From Saccoglossus kowalevskii (taxonomy: Eukaryota; Hemichordata; Enteropneusta; Harrimaniidae), in the NCBI RefSeq assembly GCF_000003605.2, contig NW_003122411.1:700795-759085 (forward strand): 58,291 nucleotides of DNA. The letters are read 5' to 3'. The notes under the pieces were generated by a model. It had not been told where the DNA came from and did not search any database. It worked only from the letters and a program-made list of their open reading frames with translations. The number at the start of each line of letters is the position of its first letter. Within the stretch, counting starts at the first letter, position 1. A program made the translations under genes and the position numbers. This document shows positions 1-13,200 of this stretch, piece by piece.

Positions 1-320
1 AAATAATCAAATCTGCGCATATGTTCAGAGCATATATGTACCAAGTTTCATCAAAATCAATGAGTGGTTCTTTAGATATCAGTGGAACAGTCATAGAACA
101 GCTAAAAATTAGCTAATTATCATGCAAATTAGGTAATTAACGAGCATGGATTTTTACCAAAACCTAATCAAATCTGCGCATTGGCCCAGAGCATCTATGC
201 ACCAAGTTTCATCAAAAACCGATGTATGGTTCTTGAGATAGCAGTGGAACAGTCGGACACACATACACACACACATACACACATACACACATACACACAT
301 ACAGACACACTAACTGCAAA

Positions 321-352
321 GACTCCCATTTTGTGCTTCGCACATGGGAGTC
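321..352. repeat. Hairpin GACTCCCAT...ATGGGAGTC
   Basis: Arms GACTCCCAT and ATGGGAGTC with an inner GTGC/GCAC step and a TTC loop, directly after a CA-rich simple repeat. It looks like the structured 3' end of the octamer-bearing repeat; related but decayed ends lie near 1635 and 2330. Confidence 0.55.
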
Positions 353-470
353 AAAAATTGAAGCAAGATGTAATGGGGTTAGAGAAATAAAAATCTGTTC
401 ATATAAATGCTACTTATAATTGAACATGTACTTTTTTCAGTGAGAACTCAAATTAATGATGCTTTCGTAG

Positions 471-686
471 GTACTGTGAAATACTTTATTTTCGCTGGAA
501 TTAATTATTGCTGAGAAGGCTTTTTGGTTGTTTTGTATGGAATTTATTTTTACTGATTTTTGATGAGTTTAATGTGAAATATAGGAAAAAAAAGTATATT
601 CACTGGATTCTATTTTCACAAAATTATCCCTTCAGCAAAAATAGCGAAAATAAATTCCAAGCGAAAATAAAGTATTCTACAGTATT
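471..686. mobile_element. Foldback MITE, family 1 (copy a)
   Basis: Starts TACTGTGAAATACTTTATTT and ends in the reverse complement AAAGTATTCTACAGTA; TA flanks both ends, as for Tc1/mariner-type MITEs. Internal TTTTCGC/GCGAAAA repeats are also inverted. Same family as 26285-26496, 28437-28645 and 49030-49246. Confidence 0.7.
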
Positions 687-1203
687 CTTGAGTTGACAGT
701 TTGGCTTTGAACTAACGTGACACAAGATGACGGAGAGTTTTCCAAACTGCAAGAAAACGATCAGCTTAGAAGAAAAATTAAAGAAGGAGGGAAGAAATTG
801 AGGAACAAAAATGATGGATGGATGGATGGATGGGATGGATGGGATGGATGGATGGAATAACTGACAAATATAACTTTCGCTTTGCTTAATTGACAGTCTT
901 TAAAAAAAACAAAAATCAAGGACAGCTCAAAAAGTGCTGAAAGTATTGGAGGAAAACAAAGCAGAATTAGAAAATATTTGAAACTAGTATTTTAAACAAG
1001 AAACCTGTTGTCTAATACATTTTTTCAATGTGATCCACAGTATAATAACAAAAAAATTCTTATTATAAAAGCAAAACGAATAAATCTGAATATACACATA
1101 TCTGGTGTGTCATTTATTCCAGAGAAGCTATACACCAAGTTTAATTGAAATAGAAAATGTTTCCTGTTATCAGAAAACTGTTCATGCAAATTGAGATACT
1201 AAA

Positions 1204-1345
1204 TTATTTTCACTGATTTTTGACGAGTTAAATGTAAAATATAGGAAAAAAGGTACATTTGCTAGATTGTTTTCACTTGATCATTCCTACAGCGAAAATA
1301 GCCAAAATTCATTTGAAGCGAAAATAAAGTATTTTACAGTAATCA
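1204..1345. mobile_element. Foldback MITE, family 1 (truncated copy b)
   Basis: Shares the internal CACTGATTTTTGACGAGTTA and AATATAGGAAAAAAGGTACA text and the right end GCGAAAATAAAGTATTTTAC with the full copies; left end missing. Confidence 0.6.
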
Positions 1346-4300
1346 CCTATATGGATTATTCCTGAGCACCTATGTATTAAGTTTCATTGAAATCTGATGA
1401 CAGATATTAAGACACTTTTTGACAAAGAAAAAAAAAGAATAATTTATGCAAATTAGATGATTAAAATGCACAGATTTCATTCCAAAACTATTCAGGTCTG
1501 TGTATTATCTCAGAGCAACTATGTACCAAGTTCCACTGAAATCCCAAAAGTGTTTCTTGAGATATATACATACAAACTTACATACATACAAACATACATA
1601 CAGACAGACATACAGACAGAGTAATCACAATGATGCCCACAGTGTACTTCACAAAGGGTAAACTGTACTAAACATCATACAATATATGCTGGCATAATTA
1701 TTGAGGTCACATGACCAAAAAAATTCATCTGATATATTAGTCACACACACTTATCTCACTTATCCTTAAACAGATATTAGAATTGTGCATATTTATGAGA
1801 TTTATATGACCATATATGGTCATTTGATATATTAGTGACGTCTCTTGTTCGATGGCTGCATGTCCCTATTTGTGAAAGTGCTTGAGATATTACAGTCTTT
1901 TTTATTATTGTAAATTATTATGCAAATTAATATACACAGATTTTTATCCAAAACTAAGTAGGTCTTTGATTTATCCCAGGGCATCTATGAACCAATGAAA
2001 GTGCCATAGTCGACGACATTGTGTTTGACATGTGACCCCTAGCGACGTATGCATCGCATGTAGAATACATGGTTTTTCTACGCTAAGTTAGAACACACAC
2101 TTTGTGATGAGTGTAGCCCTTGAAATGGGATGATTATTACCTGAGATATCAGTGGAAAAGCTGAAAATGATTATGCAAATTAGATCATTATTATGCACAG
2201 ATTTTTAACTCAAAATGAATCAGGTCTGTACATTGTCCTCATATGCATTTATATTATCAAAGTTTCTGTGAAATGCAATTATTGGCTATTGAGATACTGA
2301 TCGAACATACACAGGGACTGGGTAACCACAAAAACACCCATGATGTGCAACGCATAAATGAGTGAAAAAAATACAGGTAGCTACGTGATGCACAAGAGAT
2401 TAAGATACATTCACACAATGTTGGAAGCCATATGCCCCCATTATGGCTTAAAGAATCCCAATTAAAAAAATATTTGTTTTTCAGCCTTGCATTTTTGTTG
2501 TTGTCTTCCATGTAACTACACACAGCATAGACAGGAGGACTTCTGACAACATATTGAATGGACGGATGGCATCGTGAGAGTTTACGAAAGTTTGTCTAAC
2601 AGGCACACCATAGAAGTGTGTGTATTTTGTAATTTCTGCTGGTGGAGTTATGTCGGACCTCCAACGGAATATTATTGTGCGCTCAATCAACACAAGAAGG
2701 GGAAAACATACGAGGTTGTTAACAAAAAATGTGCTGGTTGGAAATTGATTAGTGACCAAAAAAAACATCTTTTATATTTTCATTTTCAGGCAATTGTAAA
2801 GAATGAGGTTAAACACTTGCGTACGTTTTTCACGAAATGACACATCAAAACTCAAAAATTTGTACAAAACGCGAGAGAGTGAGAGTGAGAGAGAGAGGTG
2901 CAGACTTTTAATAGAGGTAATGAGAACATTATTTTGTTTTCAAAGTTGATCATTATAGTTTTCATGTGACAAAATCCCCAAAGTGCTGAGATGAGGCTGT
3001 GTATTGCCCTAGTAACATATTCGTGAAAATAAGGTACACCTCAGTTTAAATAAATCTTTGCACAAACAATTTGTTTTAAAACAAAAACCGTATGTTAATA
3101 ATGATAATAATAACACTGGGAAATGTTTTATTTTATAGTACATGTACATGTTGTTTGGAAAGTATTCAGATTGATGTCATTTATTATTGCATAATTAGTC
3201 CTAAATTCGATGATAACATTTTCTGTATTGTAAGTGTATACTCCTTAAGTGACAGAAGGGATCAAATTACGGTAATTCATAGCAATATATCAAAACTTTC
3301 AGAATGTGTACACACTGCCATTACAATAAGTCGCATTTTGGAGCAATACCTAAATATTTCTCTTTACTACATAAATGTACAGGCTGTGTGAAGGAGATTA
3401 AAATGTCATTAGAAATTAGATACATATGCACTGTCATTCAAGAAACCCGCTCTGATCTTTTAGCTTTCCTTCTAGGAAATGAACTGCTCCCATCGTTTCT
3501 AGTTTTCGTCCTATTTTGTCACGTTAACAGCCCTATAACAGTCTCCTAGTATATATTCTACTATTAGTTATCTTGCTGCCTTATAGACTGACAGGAAACC
3601 ATTTCTTATATGGCTCAACTTAGTCACGATCAGAAGAAGGTGGCTAAATTTACTGAGATGTACTGTAAATTGGGGACAAGAACATGAAAAAATAGGACAA
3701 CGGCCTAACGATCAACAGTGTTACAGTTTTTTTACAAGGAACAAATGATTCTTATTGTAGCTATGGTATTACATTGGGTGTATACATGTCTGGTTTTCAT
3801 GTCTGTGATTTACTTAGAGAACTCATTGTCTAATTGAAAAAAAAAATGCCTAATTTATGCAAATTTAGATAATTAACATGCATGGTTACAATTGATATCT
3901 GTGAATATGATATTCTGGCATAATTAATGAGATCACATGGCCATATATAATAATCTGATTGGTTATTAGACATGTTTCATGTTCTGCATAAGCGCTTAAT
4001 ATTACAGTTATGCCTAATGAGTTATATTAGTGATATCTCTCTGTCTGTTGCGTTCATTAGAGCATTCGTTACACGTCACTTTCTGAAACAGTACTTGAGA
4101 TATTAATGAGATCACATGACCATGCATGCATAGCCATTTGTAATTTAGTCATATTAGAGAAAAGAGATTCACTAAATCAACATATCGCTATTACGCCATT
4201 TTAACACAATTCGCGAAAATTGCATGCCGCTTTTTCAACATGTTTTACAGTATATACACGTATTGAGAAGAAATTATACGTCAGTTGTCTCGCAGGACGA

Positions 4301-4677
4301 GCACCGAAGATAGGAGCAATATATTGAACCGACAACCCTATGTCCATTCCTGAAGATGCCAATCTCCTAAGTACAAATGCCACAAGCCTGGCATGAGAAG
4401 AATACAAGTCAAATCTAACTTAGGCGGACATACTAACCGATATGGCAAATATCAGACATGATATGTGATATGTTAGTCGTGTCTACTATCTGTTTTCAAC
4501 CCTAAACTGATCATTAATATTGGATTACCGGTACCCCAAGGCATGTATCAAGTCTCATTCAGAGAGGTTATTGAGATATTTGTGACGAAGACAGAAAATA
4601 TATTTTTTCTTATGCAAATTATAAAATTACAAGCCATGCATGGCACAGTCCCCGTTAGTTATCAAATCTAAGTTACA

Positions 4678-5029
4678 TACTGTAAAACTTGTTGTTTTCG
4701 CAAGCATTTCTTTTTAGTGAATTTAGTGAGAGAACTGATTCGCTAATTCAAGATGTCGCTAATGACTTTATTATAAATTCAAAATGGCCAAGGCTTGGGT
4801 AATTCGGAACATACAAATCTGGGGCACTTCTCAATTACACTTGACAGTTTTTCTTTGTTTTTATGGAGGTGATAACTACGTATCTGCTTTGGCATGCGAC
4901 AGAGAAGTATTGAGAAAACAGGGAATCAACAATGACAGAAGAGATTGGCTAAATCAATATTTCGCTATTATGTCATTTTACCACAATTCACTAAATTTGC
5001 ATGTCGCTTTTTCAACAAGTTTTACAGTA
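4678..5029. mobile_element. 352-bp non-autonomous element, family 2
   Basis: TA-flanked ends TACTGTAAAAC and GTTTTACAGTA form short terminal inverted repeats. A second copy at about 22090-22454 is alignable through most of its length (for example TTACACTTGACAGTTTTTCT at 4837 and 22260). A right-end fragment lies at about 4140-4252. No coding capacity recognised. Confidence 0.65.
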
Positions 5030-5107
5030 CTTTTGTTTATAGTAACACAGTACGAGTACTTGTCCATATTGAGAGATATTGCTCTGGAACAGCATTATTT
5101 AAAACAA

Positions 5108-5515
5108 ATTGGCCACCAATCGGCCATTTTGAATACATCTGTATATCTATGATGTATAAGGAACATATAAAATTTGAACATCAGTCGAAGCATGTCAGAG
5201 ATATGGTTCTAGAACCGTATTCATTAAAACAAAATGGCCACCAAAAACAAAATGACGTTCATCAGTAACCCAAAATGTCTAATGTATGTACCAAGTTTGA
5301 ACGAAATCTATCCATAAACGACCAAGATCAAGTTCTGGAATGCCAGAAATGCTTGATTTTTGATGATTTTTAGCTCAAAAATGGCCACCATTTGGCCATT
5401 TCGAATTGGATTGCCATACCAATATACCTGCATATCTATAAGATGATGTATAATGAATATATAAAATTTGAACATAATCATTCAAAGCATGTCAGAGATA
5501 TGGCTCTAGAACTAT
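5108..5515 (+). repeat. Two diverged direct copies of a ~120-bp segment
   Basis: AATTGGCCACCAATCGGCCA... to ...GTCAGAGATATGGTTCTAGA (5108-5220) recurs as ATGGCCACCATTTGGCCATT... to ...GTCAGAGATATGGCTCTAGA (5383-5510). Repeat-derived; the ORFs over it are not convincing. Confidence 0.5.
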
Positions 5516-7171
5516 GGACCTTGATGTATGTCATTTTGTTTTCTGGATCACGTTTCACATTCAAACTAGTGGCAATTTTGTTTTAATGAAACTTTATATA
5601 TTTCCTAAACTTGATAACTCACAGAGACTATGTAACAGTAAGTAAACAAAAACAGACACTGTTGGTTCCTAGTTTCTACTCCACAAAAAAGACATCTGGG
5701 GAAAGAATATGGTTACATTTTTCAGCTACAACATTTTCACCAATATCTCCCAGAAAAAAAAAAGATGAGCTAGTCACTCTAAAATTGAACTGCACCAACG
5801 GTACACATTGTTTCATAACATAACACAGTTTGAGTAAGATTGAACAAAAATTATCTTGGCGACTAGACGGCAACAACAACAACAACAAACGTGGTACATG
5901 TAATCACTATACCTCTCTACTTCATTATCATTATCATTATAATTATGGTCAATTACTGCTTACAATATGTTTTTCGTGGACATTTTTCACTAGAGTCAGA
6001 CTTTAAGACCCTCGACTCACTGGGGAGAGCCACAAAATCTTGTCCCTGCATGAACCTTTTAATAGTGAACATTACTTTTTAATCTGTTTTGTTTTTGTGT
6101 TTAAATTTTGTCTAAAGAAACCATATCTTTTTCACTCATTTTATTCATCTCTATGGGACCCACAACCATTTACAATTTGGGTATTCCAGTCAACTTCTTA
6201 TTTTTAAAGTGACAGAGATAATGGTGAAGACAGTATTCAAACTTGGTAAAGCGGGAAAAATTCTTAAAAATTGTTGGTGCCCACACTCTTCAATACAGCC
6301 TAATTTGCATACAAATAGCATGTTAATTGCATGTCCAAAGAAAGAAGATGCGTGGTGCAGTTTTTAGAAAAAAAAAATGAAAAATTTATTGTTTTTATCT
6401 TCCTTTCTTGAATTGTAATCCAAAGACACATGAATCCATGGCAGGTGATAGGGTTGGTTGTCAAATGATTCAGACATTGGACGTAATTGTGAAATGCATA
6501 TTCTATTGATTAGATAGAATCAGTGCCGAATGCAATAAGCAACCAATTAAAATAGGCCCAAAATTACCTTTTTCAGAAAACTAACTAACACTAGTTTAAG
6601 TAAACGCAAGCTTATTTTTCTTTTCTTCTGACTGATATAAACATGGTAAATCAAAATCCCGTTATCGGAATCAATCATTGGGGAGCTCAGAACTTATAAG
6701 AAATACGGGTGTATACAAACACGTTATGAAATCTGATAACAGTAGAGGTGTGTGGATAATGCGATCACATGGTTGCTGGTCATTGCACTCAACCAACATG
6801 GGGATCGATATACTTTAAAGTATTTTATCAGGTTTTCCCTCTTGCCTCACATCCACATTCTGGAAACGGAAACTAACTCTTTCGTCACGCACCTTCTGAG
6901 TGGCAGTGCATGTCAGCAAACTTAAAACGTGTATATTTTTTCTTCTTCATGAAATGAAATATACCACGTATGCATGTCCAAATAACAAACGTCTTCCTGT
7001 AGCCTTGTCAGCGAAATATTTGGCCTTCAAGGTGTGTGTACGTACCTAAGCCTAGTTGTGTCTATCGTTCTAAGTAGGTATCAGCGACATGTTTTGACAA
7101 ACGAAATTTAATATCACATTCAAGGTTCCAATGCATTCTAATTTCTTTGCATTTTTTTTTGTCATACTTGC

Positions 7172-7266
7172 CTGTAATAGACACTCAATGTCTGCAGCTC
7201 ATCTTCAAGTTTTCGGGCTTTCGCCAACGCGACATTTCTCTCTTGCTGAGTGGCCTGCAATTGCGC
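7172..7266 (-). CDS. MIPOL1: MIPOL1 exon 9, with a GC-AG intron after it
   Basis: 95 nt; acceptor TTCAACAG, phase 0 in, phase 2 out. Residues 537-567: AQLQATQQERNVALAKARKL followed by EDELQTLSVYY, equivalent to vertebrate LLSMQQARETAVQQYKKLEEEIQTLRVYY. The donor is CAG followed by GCAAGT, a typical GC-type 5' splice site. Reading through instead would stop within three codons (AGG CAA GTA TGA). The next exon is outside the window. Confidence 0.88.
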
Positions 7267-10200
7267 CTGTTGAAAAAAAAATAAAAAAAATAAAATAAAT
7301 AAATATGCGTATACATAGGTAGGCGGACTAGGTCAAACACGGGATGGGGCGGTGTGAGAGAAGTCAAGCACAAAAGACCGAACACAAACGACTTTTGTTT
7401 ACCGTCAACACACTATATGAATGAATTGCACAAGGGAGTTTTAATGATATCACAGTTTCCTTGGAAACGCACCTTTTTATCAGGCATGCGTGTGAAAGTG
7501 ATTACTCATGACCATTACCATGCGAAAATTAGGAGTCACCTCGGTAAACACTGCGAAGTCTGCAGCCCGAGCCAGTGCAACTCGGCGATGGCACCGTGAT
7601 GGATGAGTGTCGGCGACAAGGCTGTCACAAGCCAGCATTCTGCCGATGTACTCATTGTAGAAATGATGTTGTCGGTGCGGAATAGAGTGAAAGTTCACAA
7701 AGCCATGATAGATTTTGATTTAAGACAAAGACAACTCTCGTCTCAGTGCGGTACACATATCCTACTCAAGATATGGCCATGGCTATACTTAGTAATCCAT
7801 TAGGTAAGAGACAAGGGCAAGTGAGAGTAAACAACGCAAAGAACAACTCCAAATATCACCAGAACCAAATGAAGTCAGTTCTAAAAAATTCAATATTTGC
7901 TTCAAAGTGTCAAAAGTCTATATACACCTTACATTCACCGTGTTCATGCTGCGAACACAACATTCTATCCAAGTTTATACAAACTGATCAAGAAGAAAAA
8001 AAAAGTGCAGAGAAGGAAGGAGGGTATTCCACAATTTATAATTTCATAAAATATAACTTAGGAAATTCAAGCAACTTTTATTAACAGAGTAACTTGTAGA
8101 TATACATTGTCATCACTCAGCTGCATGTTTTAGGGAAAAAAATGAAGGAAAACTTCCACAATCTAAATAGCAAAGTGATACAGTAAATTGTTTCAATACT
8201 TCACTATATTCACTAGCGTAAAATTTCTGTTGAAAAGTTATTAGCACTATTTGTTTGATACTAGAAAATCTGACCAAACCATCATATTTTTTATGCAATC
8301 TACTTGAATTTTTTTTCAAATATACTACATATGACACATTCAAAATATTTTAAATCATCTGAAATTGACAATTTTTAACATCTGCGAAATTGACGCAACT
8401 GCTGGTATAACAACTGAAACTGCCCAATGATCTAGAATTGACAGTAATGTCAACTTCTAAATTCTACAGTGCATTGGCTAATGGGGCATTTCAGCCGCTG
8501 GCATCGCTCGGGGCGATTTTTTTAAGTGACAATTACACTATTTACATAAAGTGAGTATTTGCTTGAAATATAGCATTTAGTGGTACAGTGAATACCGTGG
8601 GGGAAGAAGAAAAGTCAATTGCGCACCATTTGATTGACGGGTGTTTAATAACATTAAATACGCAGCGATGAAGCACCAAACATTTCAAGAAACTGAGAAA
8701 GAGAAATTGCACAAATATAGAGGGCACACAGACATACATCCCAATTGCATGAACCGAGCCGAGTTAACGATTCATCATTTTGCTGAAGAGGAAGTTACAG
8801 CCGCTACAAACAGTATTATCACCACAGAGTATACATGCTAAGAAGGGGGGAGGGGGTCAGCGAAAAAAAAAAAAACACACAAAAAAAAACAACAATTATT
8901 GAATTGTATGAATGCATATAAATAGTAAGAAGCATAATGTAAACAACTGATGTATAGATATAGTGTCGTGCACATATATGCGAACATGGTAGATACAAAC
9001 TCTGCTATATATATATACATTAGGAAAACCAAACCAAAACTATCAGTCTGGAGTGAAAATATACACTCTTGCAAAAAAACAAATTGACTATGAGGATGAA
9101 ATGTACACAACATTTGCATATATTGTTTATTTCCAGGCTTGTACGTTTCTTGCAATTTTCGGGGGTAGGAATCTATACCATCAAAGCGTATTCTCTGCGT
9201 CTCTGTTTGCGGCTGTCGAACGTGGTCGATACTGAAGGGGAAGGGGAAGTCTTTCCGCAAAAAAAATAAATAAATAATAACTGACGGAGGTCCTTGAGAG
9301 CATTACAAGGCACAGGATAAATAATCAGGTGATGTATTAGAAATGCAGGTTAATGAAAAATGAGTCGATTGTTTGTCATATTTTTGCAGCATGGAATTAA
9401 CAAACAAATCACTCAAGTTACGCTGTGACAGGCTGATTGACAAGCGATATGGTACAAAGCTGTTACCAATGGAGTCACGCGAGAGACACTGGAACAAAGT
9501 ACACGACAGTGATTCTCATTGAGGATTATTTTACTGTTGTATGAAATTTCTTTTTTTTGCGAAGCAAACTTGTCAATCAATAGATTTCATACCAATGCAT
9601 TGTTTTTTTCCAATTTTACTTTTTTTATTTATAAAATGGGGGGGGGGGGCATTATATAATTTAGATCACTAATTACAAGTGCGCATAATCGTTAATGAGG
9701 TTTGTTTCAGGGGGAACTTACTGAAACATGCACGTAAAACATGCATATGCATCCAGCATTGTATATTTATAAAGATTAGAGAAAGTTGGACATTATGACT
9801 GATCATTTTTTGGGGACGTTTCTGCATCTGCATTGAAGTTTGTGAGGAGGTGAGGGAGGGTGGGTCATCCCTGCAGGACAATGAAAGGTCGGTCGTCATC
9901 ATCATCATATTGATTATTACAGAATTTTATTTTCACTGCCATCAAATTTCAGTGACCCCTGAAGGTCACTACGACTGCCCATTGTCTTGAAGATCCTACT
10001 TGAAAGATTGTCTACTACAAAAATCCTGACTGGTGTAAAAAAAATCCACAGTATTTTTTTTCATAAAAGGATGTAATTTTCTCTCCGCTGACACAGAACT
10101 AAATATCAACACCCTGAGCGAGAAGTACTTCGCTTGGTAGATGAAGGTGGATCATCATCTATTATTTACTTCTCTATGGATTCGGGAGGATGTAATGAAG

Positions 10201-13200
10201 AGGAGGAAGAGGTAGTGATGGGTGAGATCGGATGCAGGTAGGAGTGGGGGAGAAAGGTATTATTTTTATTAGATGGCATGGAAAAACTCTATTTTGAACA
10301 TGATTTTGTTGATACTGTGTTTATGGTAATTGCATCACGATCACATTTCACATTCTAACATGCAAGCTTACACTGCCCTGTAATGGCAAACAAACCATTG
10401 TCCCTTTAAATTCAGAATCTTGAGAAGCTGAAAATTCAGCTACATATATACTTTCAGATATATGTGGATTTTCCTCTCATCAATATATTCACTGATGTGT
10501 ATGTGAACCTTCCGCCAAAGATTTACAACTGCGTTTCTTATCACCGGGAATGATCACATTATAGTGTTCTAATGATACGTCTACTACCTGTTCGCCAGTA
10601 AACAATTTTATGTGCCAGTCGACAAAAATAAAATGGTGCATAAAAATGACTCTTTATAAATTTTGATCACCTTGCAGAAATTATGAAATATAAAAAGCGA
10701 TAAAATTAGGGAAAGCCCAATTCTAAACATCCACCGCACAAAGGGCAACAGCACATCTGATTGTGTGTATTAAACTATAGACCTCAGAGTCTAAAACACG
10801 GCAAACAGAGACACAGATGACAGATAGGTCATAGTTTTGCCGATGACAGTTCAGTCGTACTCACTACTTAGTGAAGGGAAATGATACATCTATCATAGAG
10901 CAGGCAGGAGATGCGATGGTTGCTTGTTTGTATAAAAATGTTTTAACTTCTGTTAGCTTTTCATTTATCAGCTCATCTATCTTTTTTTTCCCTCCCCGTA
11001 TACTCGTAGAATTGAACACAGCGGGGCTTTTAGTTGATGGTATGATGAATTTTATCCCAGGGAAATTATTGCACTCAAATCTGAAGGCACCTGACGAGTG
11101 TATTTTTATGGTTTTTTTTCTTTCTAAATGAATTTATATAGTTCAGATCATTTAAAGCAGCATTTTGACCTGACTGACATCGACTGGCAATTTTGTGATA
11201 ATTCAACTGAAATGGTAAACTATTTAGTCAATAAGCTGATGCAAAATATTACAATTTACTGTAATAAAATGCGTCGAAAATATTGTGAAAAAAATAGACA
11301 TTAATTGAAATCATGTGAACATATCTGAAGAGAAAGATCTTTGCGCATAGTATCGTTCAATTCAGGTTTCACAAAGCCAGGGAGAATACTTTCAAGCTAA
11401 AATGTAATATTTCTGAACAAATGCACATAATTGACTAAAAACAGAGAATTTCAGATACCGATGCAGTTACAAGAAATCAGAAAAAAGTCCACCTTAGTTT
11501 GTTACTAATGAAATGAGGCTGAGAATGTTGATGAAAGAAGAAAAAACATCGGACGTTACCATAATTAGAAATGGACGCACGACCTTCCGATAATGATCAG
11601 TATAAATACGTCAACTGACACACAAAATAATTGAACATTAGAACAATGTGTGTACATAAAAATAAATTGAAACACAGGAAAAATGAAACATTTCCACCTG
11701 TTCAGATTTCGATTTTCAACAAAAAAAATACGTATGTAACAACCCAGTTTCCGAAAGAACTATGTCACAAGCGCAGGCAAAATAAAGAGCCATTAGCGAC
11801 GGAAAAGACAAACGTCACCAACTCGTTTAGAATGAAAATGACAAATGGTTATGAAAAATGTAGTACATTTCAATGTCAAGCAAGATTTTCTTTTAAAATG
11901 CCAACATTAATCGGTTTAAATAGAGCAATGATATAAACGCAGATTGTTTGATTGCTGGTAATTCTATTATAGACAAATAGCGAGCTGTCAAAATGCTACG
12001 ACATGTCAAAACACTCAGCGCTTTATTAGAGGCAGGGTCATTCGTTCGTAAGCAGGAGGGAGTTGTTGGCGGTCAGGTTGGGGGTTGTGTGTCAAGTTTG
12101 TTTTTTACTTGTGAAATTAAGTTATGCTTTTAAGTACAGCGAGTCAATGTAGGAATAATAATGAAACAAAATAACGAATGATATGGTGCACGAAGAGGGG
12201 AGGGGGCTTAGTTCAGCATCTAAGTTTAAAACATGTCCCAGATAATCAATAGTTTGACCCATACTGATGGCAAAAAGTATTGCACACCTGAGACGCTCAC
12301 ACAATGCTCCAAGATCAGAAACATGTGAAATGCTGAGGATGCACTCAGAGTTTCAGAGATAAGATAATTGAAAATAAGTCTAATTTTTAAGCCGGGTTTA
12401 TCCCTGAACACAATTAAAAAAGAATAAAAACATGTTTGTTCAGCCCAGGCAACTTCTTGACCATTTAACCTCGTCAAACCGAATTTTGCCGGTTTCGTGC
12501 AGTTATCATAATTCATGAACAATGGGCACTATCATACGATGATAACGCAAATGTCGGACGGCTATGTCAGATGGCCTCACAACATCATCTCAATATAGAT
12601 ATGTATTGTTTGTGGCAATTTAGAGTCAACATCTCAAGGGTTGGGGCTGGCAATGTATAGCCATTTTTTTTCCGAAGATATGACAATAATTTATAAAACT
12701 AAAGTAACAGTAAAGGTAAACTGATTAACTAATAGTAGAATGTTTTGATCCACAGCGAATGTGTACAAACAATCGTACCTGCGCAAAAAAGATACAAGTA
12801 CATTACATAGAGCAAAGTGACACCATGTCAATATTAGAGTTATAAAAACTACATTTACTATTTCGCTATGCATGACCCAATATCATATGCCAAAGGTCAC
12901 CGTATTGGGTTAACAATCTGGATAAAAATACTACACACAAAAATTGTGGGATGGTGAAAATTTAAAAAAAAAAAAAAAATCATTAGTGATAGAATCTAGT
13001 ATCCCAATTATCATCATTGAAAATTTTTTCGCAAAAAAAATTGTGTAACACTTAAAACATTTTTATTATACATTCTACGTTAATTTTAGATCGTAATTCC
13101 TGATAACAATTTTGGTGAAAAAAATACAGATAAAATGAATCATGATTATTTTGTCAAATGACGTACACTATATCGGAAGCAACATGAACTAAAGAGCTGA

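Larger units (their letters stand above)
122..4619 (+). repeat. Dispersed repeat carrying ATGCAAAT octamers, seven copies
   Basis: The octamer ATGCAAAT, usually as TATGCAAATTA, occurs at 122, 1194, 1446, 1920, 2173, 3857 and 4612. Most copies sit in a shared repeat context (ATTAGATNATTAA, then CACAGATTTTNANCCAAAA, 'CAGAGCA(T/A)CTATGNACCAAGTTTC'). Several copies end in a tetranucleotide tract. Probably one diverged transposon family rather than independent sites. Confidence 0.6.
1..7171. other. MIPOL1 intron 9 (incomplete): dispersed repeats, no exon seen
   Basis: I looked on the minus strand for the missing MIPOL1 coiled-coil exons and found none. The stretch is mostly diverged interspersed repeats: foldback MITE copies (471-686 and about 1204-1345), an octamer-bearing repeat (several copies to 4.7 kb), a 352-bp element (4678-5029), an internal duplication at 5100-5580, and simple repeats ((CACA)n near 255-305, (GGAT)n near 812-856, (CATA)n near 1565-1620, (CAA)n near 5870-5890). 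Confidence 0.7.

Noticed and set aside
4784-5152. 122-codon plus-strand ORF
   Set aside because: Lies on the family 2 element, whose second copy (22090-22454) does not keep the frame.
8838-9260. 140-codon minus-strand ORF
   Set aside because: AT-rich low-complexity translation ending in poly-Phe from a poly-A run, inside the large MIPOL1 intron; no splice signals or homology.
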